Assembly: GCA_032123435.1 (NCBI GenBank) | Contig: JAQBFJ010000004.1 | Coordinates: forward strand, 1 to 8,614 | DNA: 8,614 nucleotides | Origin: JAQBFJ01 sp032123435 | GTDB taxonomy: Bacteria > Verrucomicrobiota > Kiritimatiellia > UBA8416 > JAQBFJ01 | Direction: 5' to 3' | Shown here: positions 1-6,988 of the stretch, piece after piece | How positions within the stretch are numbered: the stretch's first letter is position 1 | Layout: each line of letters begins with the position of its first letter | Notes under the pieces: generated by a model | Told to the model about the DNA's origin: nothing | Database searches by the model: none | The model's input: the letters and a program-made list of their open reading frames with translations, nothing else | Position numbers and translations under genes: made by a program

Positions 1-1
1 A

Positions 2-682
2 CACCTGATGGGAACAGACAGGGTTGGTAACGACGTCCTTTATCTCGCACTGAAAGGGATCAGGACAGGAATGATTATTGGCGGATTCACAACTCTAATC
101 GTAATTCCATTCGCGATGTTTTTCGGCATTATAGCGGGATATTTCGGCGGCCGTATTGATGATGCCGTTCAGTATATCTATACTGTCCTTTCGTCCATTC
201 CCGACATTCTGCTTATTGCAAGCTTTATGGTAATCTTCGGCAGAGGCCTGCCTCAATTATGCCTGATCATGGGCATAACATCCTGGACAAGCCTGTGCCG
301 CATACTACGCGGTGAAACCATGAAACTTCGCGAAGCGGAATATGTGCAATCAGCCAAAGCCATGGGAGTATCCCATGCCAAAATAATGCTCAAGCATATT
401 GCGCCCAATGTAATGCACATTGTGCTGATCACTGCGGTCTTAAGTTTTTCCGGACGCGTTCTGGCGGAAATAATCCTTGCATATATAGGTATCGGCGTAG
501 GTGCCAACACCATCTCCTGGGGCGGCATGGTCAATGATGCTATTCTCGAATTAGCACGCGATCCCGTTATCTGGTGGAAATTGTTCGCGACATTGATTTT
601 TATGATTGGACTGGTTTTACCGGCAAACCTTTTCGGCGACGCACTGCGTGACGCGCTTGACCCCAGATTGAGGACAGAATGA
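2..682 (+). CDS. Peptide/nickel-type ABC transporter permease (DppC/OppC family), 5' truncated by window edge
   Basis: Inner-membrane permease subunit of a dipeptide/oligopeptide-type ABC importer. The frame is already open at the first bases (His-Leu before the first Met at base 8), and the HLMGTDRVGNDV stretch matches the HPLGTDxxGRDV segment that lies internally in DppC/OppC, so about 70-80 N-terminal residues, including the first membrane helix, lie outside the window and the ATG at 8 is not the real start. Numbering from that Met, hydrophobic helices are near 22-44, 56-78, 83-97, 138-160 and 190-212. The EAA loop that docks on the ATPase is around 109-134 (AEYVQSAKAMGVSHAKIMLK). The C-terminus DALRDALDPRLR is the family hallmark. 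The gene overlaps the downstream ATPase gene by ATGA, implying translational coupling. Substrate cannot be read from the permease; a binding protein and the DppB-like partner are presumably upstream. Confidence 0.93.
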   Translation, partial: HLMGTDRVGNDVLYLALKGIRTGMIIGGFTTLIVIPFAMFFGIIAGYFGGRIDDAVQYIYTVLSSIPDILLIASFMVIFGRGLPQLCLIMGITSWTSLCRILRGETMKLREAEYVQSAKAMGVSHAKIMLKHIAPNVMHIVLITAVLSFSGRVLAEIILAYIGIGVGANTISWGGMVNDAILELARDPVIWWKLFATLIFMIGLVLPANLFGDALRDALDPRLRTE

Positions 683-2736
683 ACGGCAACATAATACTCG
701 AAACCAAGGATTTACGCACTTATTTCAGGACCGGATCAGATATCGCGCGTGCTGTCGATGGTGTTTCTTTTTCCATTCACAAAGGAGAAACATACGCAAT
801 CGTAGGAGAATCAGGCTGCGGAAAGTCGGTCACCGCCCTCTCGATCCTCCAGCTTGTAGCAAGACCAGCAGGATACATTGCCGGCGGCAGTATACAATTG
901 CATGGAAAAGAAATCTCATCCCTGCCGCCTGTGGCCATGAGAAAGATCAGAGGGAACAGGATCTCAATGATCTTCCAGGAACCAATGACAGCGTTAAATC
1001 CGGTCTTTACTATAGGAACGCAAATATCAGAAGCAATAATCCTGCATCAAAAAACATCCAGAAAAGAGGCATATAAACAAAGCATTGAAATGCTGGATAA
1101 AGTAGGCATTCCCGACGCCATCGCGCGTTTTAATGAATACCCGCACCAAATGTCAGGCGGAATGCGTCAACGCGTCATGATAGCAATGGCACTCGTGTGC
1201 CGCCCTGAACTGCTTATAGCTGATGAACCGACTACAGCACTGGATGTAACAATTCAGGCTCAGATTCTTACTCTCATACACGAGCTCCAGAAGGAAATGG
1301 GGACCGCGATCCTGCTGATCACCCATGATATGGGCATTGTCCGTGAAAACGCTGATCGCGTAGGCGTCATGTATGCCGGCCAAATCGTTGAGGAAGCACA
1401 CAGAGAACATCTCTTTTCCTCTCCCATGCACCCATACACACAGCTCCTGCTTCGTTCAATACCATCAAGGACAAGGCGCGACAAGGCCCTGGCAACAATA
1501 AAAGGCATAGTGCCTAAAGCAACGCAATGGCCCGCTGGCTGTAGGTTCTCAACGCGTTGTCCATTAGTCATGGATATCTGCCGCCGTGAAAAGCCTGAAT
1601 CCTGCTCTCTGCCGAAAAAAGAACATTCTGTATCCTGTTTCTTGTTCAACAAACACGATCAATCTCATGATCACGCACCAATTGAACTACGGGACCCGGC
1701 ACCGCCATCAGCACTTCAAACATCCATTGAACGACTGAAAATCAGTGATCTCAAAATGCATTTCCCGATTCAAAAGGGACTCTTTAAACGCACGGTCGGC
1801 CATGTCAAGGCCGTTGATGGAGTAAGTTTGTCCATTTATAAAGGTGAAACACTCGCGCTGGTTGGAGAATCAGGATGCGGCAAGACAACTGTTGGCAAAT
1901 GTATTGTCCGCCTCCTGCATCCCAATGGCGGCTCCATACAATTCGCCCAACAAGACCTGTTGAAACTGGATAACGCCTCCATGAAGAAATACAGAAGACA
2001 TATACAAATGATATTCCAGGATCCTTTTTCCTGCCTTAACCCGCGCACAATGATTGGCGAGACTATTTCTGAAGGGGTTAAAACTCATTTTCCGTCTGTT
2101 GAGGGCAAAGAACGTTCTGAAAAGATCGCCGAACTGATGACTCGTGTAGGCCTAAGCCCTGATATGTCCACGCGATATCCTCACGAATTTTCAGGCGGCC
2201 AACGTCAGCGCATAGGTATAGCGCGCGCGCTGGCAGTTAATCCTGAACTTATTATCTGTGATGAAGCCACAAGCTCTCTTGATGTTTCGGTTCAAGCCCA
2301 GATTCTTAATCTGCTTAAAAAGCTTCAGAGCGAGCTTGGCATCTCATATCTTTTCATAACGCACAACCTGAGCGTTGTCGAATATCTCGCGGATCGCGTT
2401 GCAGTAATGTATCTGGGAAGAATTGTTGAAGAAGGTTCTACCCAGGAAATATTCCACAATCCGACCCACCCGTACACAAAAGCCCTTTTATCTGCGGCAC
2501 CTCATGTGGACAGAACTACAGGAATAAAAAAAATCATTCTGCATGGAGATGTTCCATCACCAGTAAATCCGCCGATCGGCTGTCACTTCCATCCGAGATG
2601 TTCACAGGCGCAATCAATATGTTCTCAAGCATATCCCGAACAAGTAGAAGTAACCAGTTCGCATACCTGCCGATGCGTTATGGCCAATCGTAATGCCGCA
2701 GAAACACCGGGATTAAGCAGATGCGCGGCGTCGTGA
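679..2736 (+). CDS. Fused dual-ATPase subunit of a peptide-type ABC importer (DppD-DppF-like)
   Basis: Cytoplasmic protein of 685 residues with two complete ABC domains, energising import through the upstream permease. Domain 1: Walker A GESGCGKS 43-50, signature MSGGM 158-162, Walker B ending D182-E183, H-loop H216. Domain 2: Walker A GESGCGKT 396-403, signature FSGGQ 504-508, Walker B ending D528-E529, H-loop H562. Both catalytic sites look intact. Each half ends in the oligopeptide/dipeptide C-terminal extension with a cysteine set: C288, C294, C301 and C309 or C320 in half 1; C635, C641, C648 and C664 or C666 in half 2. In OppD/DppD-type proteins such cysteines bind an iron-sulfur cluster. 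A linker near 325-350 joins the halves. Fused importers such as GsiA and YejF are known, so fusion itself is not new. The start ATG at 679 overlaps the permease stop. Substrate is inferred only as peptide-like. Confidence 0.95.
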   Translation: MNGNIILETKDLRTYFRTGSDIARAVDGVSFSIHKGETYAIVGESGCGKSVTALSILQLVARPAGYIAGGSIQLHGKEISSLPPVAMRKIRGNRISMIFQEPMTALNPVFTIGTQISEAIILHQKTSRKEAYKQSIEMLDKVGIPDAIARFNEYPHQMSGGMRQRVMIAMALVCRPELLIADEPTTALDVTIQAQILTLIHELQKEMGTAILLITHDMGIVRENADRVGVMYAGQIVEEAHREHLFSSPMHPYTQLLLRSIPSRTRRDKALATIKGIVPKATQWPAGCRFSTRCPLVMDICRREKPESCSLPKKEHSVSCFLFNKHDQSHDHAPIELRDPAPPSALQTSIERLKISDLKMHFPIQKGLFKRTVGHVKAVDGVSLSIYKGETLALVGESGCGKTTVGKCIVRLLHPNGGSIQFAQQDLLKLDNASMKKYRRHIQMIFQDPFSCLNPRTMIGETISEGVKTHFPSVEGKERSEKIAELMTRVGLSPDMSTRYPHEFSGGQRQRIGIARALAVNPELIICDEATSSLDVSVQAQILNLLKKLQSELGISYLFITHNLSVVEYLADRVAVMYLGRIVEEGSTQEIFHNPTHPYTKALLSAAPHVDRTTGIKKIILHGDVPSPVNPPIGCHFHPRCSQAQSICSQAYPEQVEVTSSHTCRCVMANRNAAETPGLSRCAAS

Positions 2737-2749
2737 GAAAAAAAGTATC

Positions 2750-2832
2750 TTACCACGGAGTACGGGAGATTCGGAGAAGTAAGAAGAGGAGAGTTTTTTG
2801 ACAGGATTACAGGATGAAGAGGATGAAGAAGG
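2750..2832. repeat. Degenerate short-unit intergenic repeats (ACCACGGAG-like and ACAGGATT-like)
   Basis: The first part repeats CGGAG/CGGGAG/CGGAGAAG at intervals of about 8-10 bases after ACCACGGAG. The second part runs GACAGGATTACAGGATG followed by AGGATGAAG units. A TTACCACAGATTTC segment at 2867-2880 is a third unit type of the same style. These units have no coding sense. The ACAGGATT block resembles, in reverse complement, the block at 8380-8407, which indicates a dispersed repeat rather than chance. Similar units are known to me from intergenic DNA of many environmental bacterial genomes; their function is unknown. Confidence 0.6.
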
Positions 2833-2837
2833 AGATG

Positions 2838-2886
2838 GTTCAAGAAATCAGGGCAAAATGATAATTTTACCACAGATTTCTTGAAC
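2838..2886. repeat. Inverted repeat with nested inner stem
   Basis: Perfect 12-bp arms GTTCAAGAAATC (2838-2849) and GATTTCTTGAAC (2875-2886). Inside lies a second small stem, AAAAT (2855-2859) with ATTTT (2864-2868) around a 4-base loop. An RNA copy of either strand could fold. It sits between two convergent operons, which suits a shared transcript 3' end, but it is AT-rich and lacks a following T-run, so calling it a terminator would be inference. Confidence 0.7.
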
Positions 2887-2970
2887 GGTTTTCCTGATGG
2901 GAACAAGGATGTTTACACATAGCAGACCCGGAATGCCGAAGTGTTCAGCTCCCGAACATCAGAGAAAGTT

Positions 2971-3010
2971 GTTAAATATCAATAGAATTATCAGTCTATT
3001 GATATTTAAC
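2971..3010. repeat. Perfect 15-bp inverted repeat, 10-base loop
   Basis: Arms GTTAAATATCAATAG (2971-2985) and CTATTGATATTTAAC (2996-3010) are exact reverse complements around AATTATCAGT. The stem has only three G/C pairs and no T-run follows on either strand, so it is not a standard intrinsic terminator. It could be a 3'-end stabiliser, a protein-binding dyad or a remnant of a small mobile element. The perfect match suggests recent origin or selection. Confidence 0.75.
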
Positions 3011-3026
3011 GGATCCAATCCCTTGC

Positions 3027-3080
3027 TCTATCCCTGTAAATCCTGCCGCGCCTCGCCGAAGCTTTCTTGCGAAGGCGGGT
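3027..3080. repeat. Second degenerate repeat block (CCTGTAAATCCTG plus CGCC...GGCG element)
   Basis: CCTGTAAATCCTG at 3033-3045 is identical over 13 bases to 8382-8394. It is followed by an imperfect dyad with CGCC (3054-3057) and GGCG (3074-3077) outer arms, a GAA/GAA internal loop and a GC/GC inner pair. It lies about 30 bases past the secG stop. No T-run follows, so it is not called a terminator. Confidence 0.5.
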
Positions 3081-3107
3081 TCATACTGTCTGAAAAACAG
3101 TTTGCCG

Positions 3108-3593
3108 CTATTCGGTCGTCTGCTCAACGGCCCGCTGTTCTACTGCGGGCTCCTCTACCTGGACAGACCCGGACCCAACTGGATTCCCCTGTGGAATGGT
3201 TACGGATATGGCTGGCGCTTCTTGTTGAACACCAGTCTCCCGCGGCGCGGTCGGAGCCGGGGTTGCCTGTTGAGGCACAGCCGGCACAGCAGGAGCCATG
3301 GGAACATTTGCAACATCGCCAATTCTGTCAGATACGGATTCATCTTCCGGAACAACACGTATCATGGCCAGGATAGTGGTATTGACAAGAAACACCACTG
3401 CCAGAATGACCGTTATCTTGGTAAGAACATTACCGGCCTGCGCGCCAAAAAGTGATTCCCCCATTCCAACACCAAAAGCCAGACCTCCCACACCTTGGCC
3501 TCTGGTTCTTTGAATCAGAATAATACCTATAAGCAAAATACTGCATATAATTTCAACTGCCATTAGCACATATCTAAGCACTGCTACAAACAT
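3108..3593 (-). CDS. secG: Protein-export membrane protein SecG with long C-terminal tail
   Basis: Small subunit of the SecYEG translocon in the inner membrane, which assists SecA-driven export. The protein has 161 residues. Helix 1 is about 5-27 and helix 2 about 57-79. The connecting loop has the family pattern, with LIQRTRGQGVGGLAFG (26-41) and SLFGAQAGNVLTKIT (47-61). From about residue 80 to the end is a low-complexity tail rich in Pro, Ala, Val, Gln and Glu, for example NVPMAPAVPAVPQQATPAP (96-114). Many SecG proteins stop near 75-110 residues, so this tail is about half of the chain. By the known topology it would face away from the cytoplasm. The start is supported by AAGGAG five bases upstream of the ATG. 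It is last in the gap-pgk-tpiA-secG operon, 48 bases after tpiA; tpiA-secG linkage is common in bacteria. Confidence 0.93.
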   Translation of the reverse strand: MFVAVLRYVLMAVEIICSILLIGIILIQRTRGQGVGGLAFGVGMGESLFGAQAGNVLTKITVILAVVFLVNTTILAMIRVVPEDESVSDRIGDVANVPMAPAVPAVPQQATPAPTAPRETGVQQEAPAISVTIPQGNPVGSGSVQVEEPAVEQRAVEQTTE

Positions 3594-3641
3594 GATGTCT
3601 CCTTAAACAGGCATTCTTGCCATACCCCTGTAAAACCTTCC

Positions 3642-4448
3642 TCACACATCAGGATTTTCCTTAATGTCAGGTTTTTTTTCCACTTTCATCATTGCCGATA
3701 TAACTATACTGCTGAAAGCGTGAGCATCAAGAGACGCTCCACCTATCAGACCTCCATCAATATCAGACTGTCGAAACAGCTCGGCAGAATTCTCCGGTTT
3801 GACACTGCCGCCATACTGAATTCGCACTGATTCAGCGATATCGTTTCCACCAATGTCGGCAAGCACATTCCTGATCACAGCATGTGTTTCCTGCGCCTGC
3901 TCAGGCGTTGCTGTTTCACCAGTCCCTATTGCCCACAACGGTTCATACGCAACTATAACTTTGGCGAGATCATTACCAAGTTCCGCCAGACTGTTTTTAA
4001 CCTGTTTTGTCACCACTGATGTTGTCAGTCCGGCTTTTCGTTCTTCCAGTGATTCCCCGACGCACACAATGGGAGTCAGATGCGCAGTAATGGCAGCTTT
4101 AACCTTTTTATTCACCATGACATCTGTTTCCTTAAAGAAACTGCGGCGTTCGCTATGACCCAATATCACATAATGACAGAATATATCCCTCAACATTGCC
4201 GCGGATATTTCGCCTGTATACGCGCCACTCCCTTCCCAATGCATATTTTGAGCGCCCAGTTTTATACTGGTATTCTCTATCATTTCTCCAACCGCTTTTA
4301 AACACGTGAAAGGCGGACATAAAACGACATCCACTTCTCTACATTCAGCAAGCTCCCTTTTAATACCTTCTGCCAGCAATAACGCATCAGAAATGCTTTT
4401 GTTCATTTTCCAATTACCGGCAACAATTTTCTTTCTGTACTTGCCCAT
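3642..4448 (-). CDS. tpiA: Triose-phosphate isomerase
   Basis: Cytoplasmic TIM-barrel enzyme interconverting dihydroxyacetone phosphate and glyceraldehyde 3-phosphate. Catalytic residues are all visible: K14 in GNWKMN (11-16), H98 in GHSERR (97-102) and E169 in AYEPLWAIGTG (167-177). Phosphate-binding elements are loop 6 (172-178), YGGSV (212-216) and GGLIGGASL (232-240). The length of 268 residues is slightly above the usual ~250 because of a charged C-terminal tail (about 255-268). The ATG at 4448 is chosen over an in-frame TTG at 4457: AAGGA ends 9 bases before the ATG but directly abuts the TTG. This ribosome site is built around the pgk stop (TAAGGA), so translation is probably coupled to pgk, 12 bases upstream. 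Confidence 0.96.
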   Translation of the reverse strand: MGKYRKKIVAGNWKMNKSISDALLLAEGIKRELAECREVDVVLCPPFTCLKAVGEMIENTSIKLGAQNMHWEGSGAYTGEISAAMLRDIFCHYVILGHSERRSFFKETDVMVNKKVKAAITAHLTPIVCVGESLEERKAGLTTSVVTKQVKNSLAELGNDLAKVIVAYEPLWAIGTGETATPEQAQETHAVIRNVLADIGGNDIAESVRIQYGGSVKPENSAELFRQSDIDGGLIGGASLDAHAFSSIVISAMMKVEKKPDIKENPDV

Positions 4449-4460
4449 AAAAATCAATCC

Positions 4461-5714
4461 TTACTTATCGGTTAAAGCGGCTATCCCCGGCAATTCCTTA
4501 CCTTCAAGAAACTCAAGACTTGCTCCACCGCCAGTGCTTATATGAGTCATCTTGTCGGCCAAGCCGCTTTTATTAATAGCACTTACACTATCGCCCCCGC
4601 CCACAATGCTCAAGCATTTAGTTTCAGCTATTGCTTTTGCGATAGACATTGTACCATTGGCGAACGGCTTCATCTCAAAACATCCCATGGGCCCATTCCA
4701 TACTATTGTCTTGGATTTAAAAATTTCAGCCGAGAATTTCCTGATAGATTCCGGACCTATATCCAGAGCCATCCATCCATCCCTGAGACCCCCTTCGCCC
4801 ACCTCTTCCGTTCTGGCGCCGGCATCAAACGCATCAGCTATAATATGGTCGATCGGTAGAAGAAGGTTGACTCCTTTTGATTCCGCTTTTATCAGGATAT
4901 CCTTGGCCAGACCAATTTTATCGTCTTCAACAAGCGACTTACCCGTAGGCACTCCTTTTGCGCGGTAAAACGTATAAGCCATCGCTCCACCGATAATCAA
5001 CGTATTCACCTTGTCAAGCAGATTGGTAATAACATTAACTTTGTCGCTCACTTTTGCTCCGCCAAGAATAGCCGCAAATGGACGATCAGGACACGCAAGA
5101 GCCCGACCAAGATAATCAATTTCTTTTTCCATCAGAAATCCGGAAACATTTTCCTTGAAAAACTGACATATAACCGCTGTTGAAGCGTGCGCACGGTGGG
5201 CGCTTCCAAAGGCATCATTGCAATACAAATCACCCAATTGAGCAAGCTTTCTCGCCATCTCCTTCTGCTTTGCCTTCATGTCAGTTTTAGCGGCTTTTTT
5301 ATCTTCTTCAGACGCTGTTTCCGCCAGCTTTACCTTGCCTTCTTCTTCCTTGTAAAATCGCGTGTTTTCAAGGAGCATGATCTCTCCTGCCTTCAATTCT
5401 GCCGCCAGCTTCATAGTGTCAGACCCGATACAATCAGGCGCAAATCGAACAGGTTTTTCTATTAATTGACTCAGCCTTTCTACTGCCGGCTTCAAACTGA
5501 ATTCAGGCTCATTCTTCCCGCCTTTGGGACGCCCAAGATGACTCATCAACACCAGGCTCCCGCCTTTATCAAGAACGTAACGAATAGAAGGCAAAGCGGC
5601 TTTTATTCGAGTATCATCTGAAACTTGCCCATCTTTGATCGGAACATTAAAATCAACTCTCATCAAAACGCGTCTGTCTTTTATTTCAACGTCACGCAAT
5701 GTCAGCTTGTTCAT
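4461..5714 (-). CDS. pgk: Phosphoglycerate kinase
   Basis: Cytoplasmic kinase transferring phosphate between 1,3-bisphosphoglycerate and ADP, the first ATP-yielding step of glycolysis (or its reverse). Motifs in order: RVDFNVP 19-25, SHLGRPKG 58-65, LLENTRF 114-120, NDAFGSAHRAHAS 166-178, GGAKVSDK 218-225, GPMGCFE 341-347, nucleotide-site GGGDS 372-376 and STGGGASLEFLEG 393-405. The length of 417 residues exceeds the usual bacterial ~395, mainly through a Lys/Glu/Ala-rich insert at about 124-152, between LLENTRF and the NDAFG motif. The start is the ATG at 5714, nine bases after GAGGGGG on the - strand. An in-frame TTG at 5735 would lie ahead of that site and is not favoured. It lies 86 bases after gap and is coupled to tpiA. 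Confidence 0.96.
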   Translation of the reverse strand: MNKLTLRDVEIKDRRVLMRVDFNVPIKDGQVSDDTRIKAALPSIRYVLDKGGSLVLMSHLGRPKGGKNEPEFSLKPAVERLSQLIEKPVRFAPDCIGSDTMKLAAELKAGEIMLLENTRFYKEEEGKVKLAETASEEDKKAAKTDMKAKQKEMARKLAQLGDLYCNDAFGSAHRAHASTAVICQFFKENVSGFLMEKEIDYLGRALACPDRPFAAILGGAKVSDKVNVITNLLDKVNTLIIGGAMAYTFYRAKGVPTGKSLVEDDKIGLAKDILIKAESKGVNLLLPIDHIIADAFDAGARTEEVGEGGLRDGWMALDIGPESIRKFSAEIFKSKTIVWNGPMGCFEMKPFANGTMSIAKAIAETKCLSIVGGGDSVSAINKSGLADKMTHISTGGGASLEFLEGKELPGIAALTDK

Positions 5715-5800
5715 CAAGCATTTCCCCCTCGACAAATACCATGCGTGTCATGACGATACCAGTTCAATTTCATCTTCCTTGTCAACGTGACCGGACCGTA

Positions 5801-6826
5801 TTATTTCACCGACAACATATAGACCATCAGATCTATCAACTTATTGGAATAACCCCATTCATTATCATACCACGAAACAACTTTAACAAAATTTGAATTG
5901 AGCATAATACCGGCCTTGGCATCGAAAATAGATGTTCGAGGATCGCCAATGAAATCTGACGATACAACCGCTTCGTCCGTATAGCCAAGAATGCCTTTGA
6001 GTTCGCCATCAGCGGCTTTTTTCATCGCCGCCTTAACAGCTTCATAAGCCGATTCAGCATCCGGTCCTGGAGCTCTTTCCAGGCGGCATGTCAAGTCAAC
6101 AACCGAAACGTTTAACGTAGGAACGCGAAACGCCATACCTGTCAGTTTTCCCTTTAGTTCAGGAATAACAAGAGTAACTGCTTTTGCCGCCCCTGTTGAT
6201 GACGGAATTATATTCGCGCTTGCCGCCCGGCCTCCGCGCCAATCCTTCTTGGAAGGACCATCCACTGTAAGCTGTGTTGCTGTCGTCGAGTGCACTGTCG
6301 TCATAAGCCCTTCTGTAATTCCAAAATTATCGTGAAGAACCTTTGTAATGGGCGCCAGACAATTCGTTGTACATGAAGCGTTTGAAACAATATTCATATC
6401 TGATTTGTACGATTTGTGATTAACGCCTGGAACAAATGTGGGAATATCCTTGTCTTTGGTGGGAGCCGATATCACAACTTTCTTGGCTCCGCCTTTAATG
6501 TGACCCTCGCAATCAACCTTATTGGTGAACCGACCGGTGGATTCACAAATATACTCAGCCCCTACTTCGTCCCACTTAAGTTTAGCCGGCTCCTTCTCTC
6601 CTGTAACCCTTATGGTCTTCCCGTTAACAATCAGCTTGCCGGGAGAATGTTCAATACTTCCCTTGAACTGACCATGAACCGTATCGTATTTGAGAAGATA
6701 CGCCAGATAATCGGCATCAAATAAATCATTTATTGCAACTACCTCGACATTATTATTTGCCGCTGCCGCGCGGAACACCAGTCGTCCTATGCGTCCAAAC
6801 CCGTTAATTCCTATTTTTATCGCCAT
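5801..6826 (-). CDS. gap: Glyceraldehyde-3-phosphate dehydrogenase, type I
   Basis: Cytoplasmic tetrameric enzyme oxidising glyceraldehyde 3-phosphate with phosphate and NAD to 1,3-bisphosphoglycerate. It has 341 residues, the normal length. The Rossmann motif NGFGRIGR (8-15) is followed by D34 in AIND, the acidic residue that favours NAD over NADP. The catalytic motif SNASCTTNC (148-156) carries C152, with the partner H179 in TTVHSTTATQ. The phosphate site SSTGAAKAV is near 209-217, and the C-terminal signature SWYDNEWGYSN is present. The start is supported by AAGGAGGG eight bases before the ATG. It is first in the gap-pgk-tpiA-secG operon and is transcribed away from the transposase across a 162-base spacer. 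I could not identify a convincing promoter for it there. Confidence 0.97.
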   Translation of the reverse strand: MAIKIGINGFGRIGRLVFRAAAANNNVEVVAINDLFDADYLAYLLKYDTVHGQFKGSIEHSPGKLIVNGKTIRVTGEKEPAKLKWDEVGAEYICESTGRFTNKVDCEGHIKGGAKKVVISAPTKDKDIPTFVPGVNHKSYKSDMNIVSNASCTTNCLAPITKVLHDNFGITEGLMTTVHSTTATQLTVDGPSKKDWRGGRAASANIIPSSTGAAKAVTLVIPELKGKLTGMAFRVPTLNVSVVDLTCRLERAPGPDAESAYEAVKAAMKKAADGELKGILGYTDEAVVSSDFIGDPRTSIFDAKAGIMLNSNFVKVVSWYDNEWGYSNKLIDLMVYMLSVK

Positions 6827-6913
6827 GTCTGCATCCCTCCTTTGTTCTAACTTAATACCCTCCTGCGATATTCATAACTCTTTGTCGCAGAAGCATTTAT
6901 ATTGATTATTTTC

Positions 6914-6941
6914 TTGAAATATCCTCCACCTTTGCTATTAT
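6914..6941 (+). promoter_or_regulatory. Probable sigma70-type promoter of the transposase
   Basis: TTGAAA (6914-6919) and TATTAT (6936-6941) are each one base from consensus and are separated by 16 bases. They read toward the transposase, whose ATG is 48 bases past the -10 box. Transcription would start inside the inverted repeat that follows. The call rests on sequence match alone. Confidence 0.55.
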
Positions 6942-6969
6942 GTAACTAGAGTAACAACAAACAGTTACA
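6941..6969 (+). promoter_or_regulatory. Inverted repeat in transposase leader
   Basis: TGTAACT (6941-6947) and AGTTACA (6963-6969) are exact reverse complements 15 bases apart, with an extra GTAAC at 6951-6955. It lies just after the -10 box and before the ribosome site. It could be an operator or a leader hairpin that limits transposase expression, or part of the unresolved IS end. Confidence 0.4.
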
Positions 6970-6977
6970 ACAAAAAT

Positions 6978-6983
6978 GGAGGA
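6978..6983 (+). promoter_or_regulatory. Ribosome binding site of the transposase
   Basis: GGAGGA with a 5-base spacer to the ATG at 6989. It fixes this ATG as the start; no in-frame alternative upstream has comparable support. Confidence 0.75.
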
Positions 6984-6988
6984 TAAAA

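Larger units (their letters stand above)
2737..3107. other. Convergent intergenic spacer, gene-free
   Basis: This 371-base stretch separates the stop of the + strand importer operon from the stop of the - strand secG. I see no credible coding frame. It holds purine-rich degenerate repeats (about 2750-2832), a 12-bp inverted repeat (2838-2886), a perfect 15-bp inverted repeat (2971-3010), and a second repeat block (3027-3080). No classical GC-rich stem followed by a T-run was found for either operon, so transcript 3' ends may depend on these palindromes or on Rho. Confidence 0.75.

Noticed and set aside
2897..3376. Open + strand frame of 159 codons across the convergent spacer and secG
   Set aside because: It runs through the perfect inverted repeat and the degenerate repeats, then antisense through secG. 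It has no recognisable domain and no good ribosome site, so it is a shadow.
4449..4457. TTG at 4457 as start of tpiA
   Set aside because: AAGGA directly abuts the TTG, leaving no spacer, while the ATG at 4448 has a normal 9-base spacer and gives the expected TPI N-terminus.
5715..5735. TTG at 5735 as start of pgk
   Set aside because: It lies upstream of the GAGGGGG ribosome site. The ATG at 5714 is correctly spaced and begins with a normal PGK N-terminus.
5736..5800. Possible internal promoter between gap and pgk (TTGACA on the - strand at 5785-5780)
   Set aside because: The nearest plausible -10 (TATCGT) is 21 bases away, too far, and no better -10 is at 16-18 bases.
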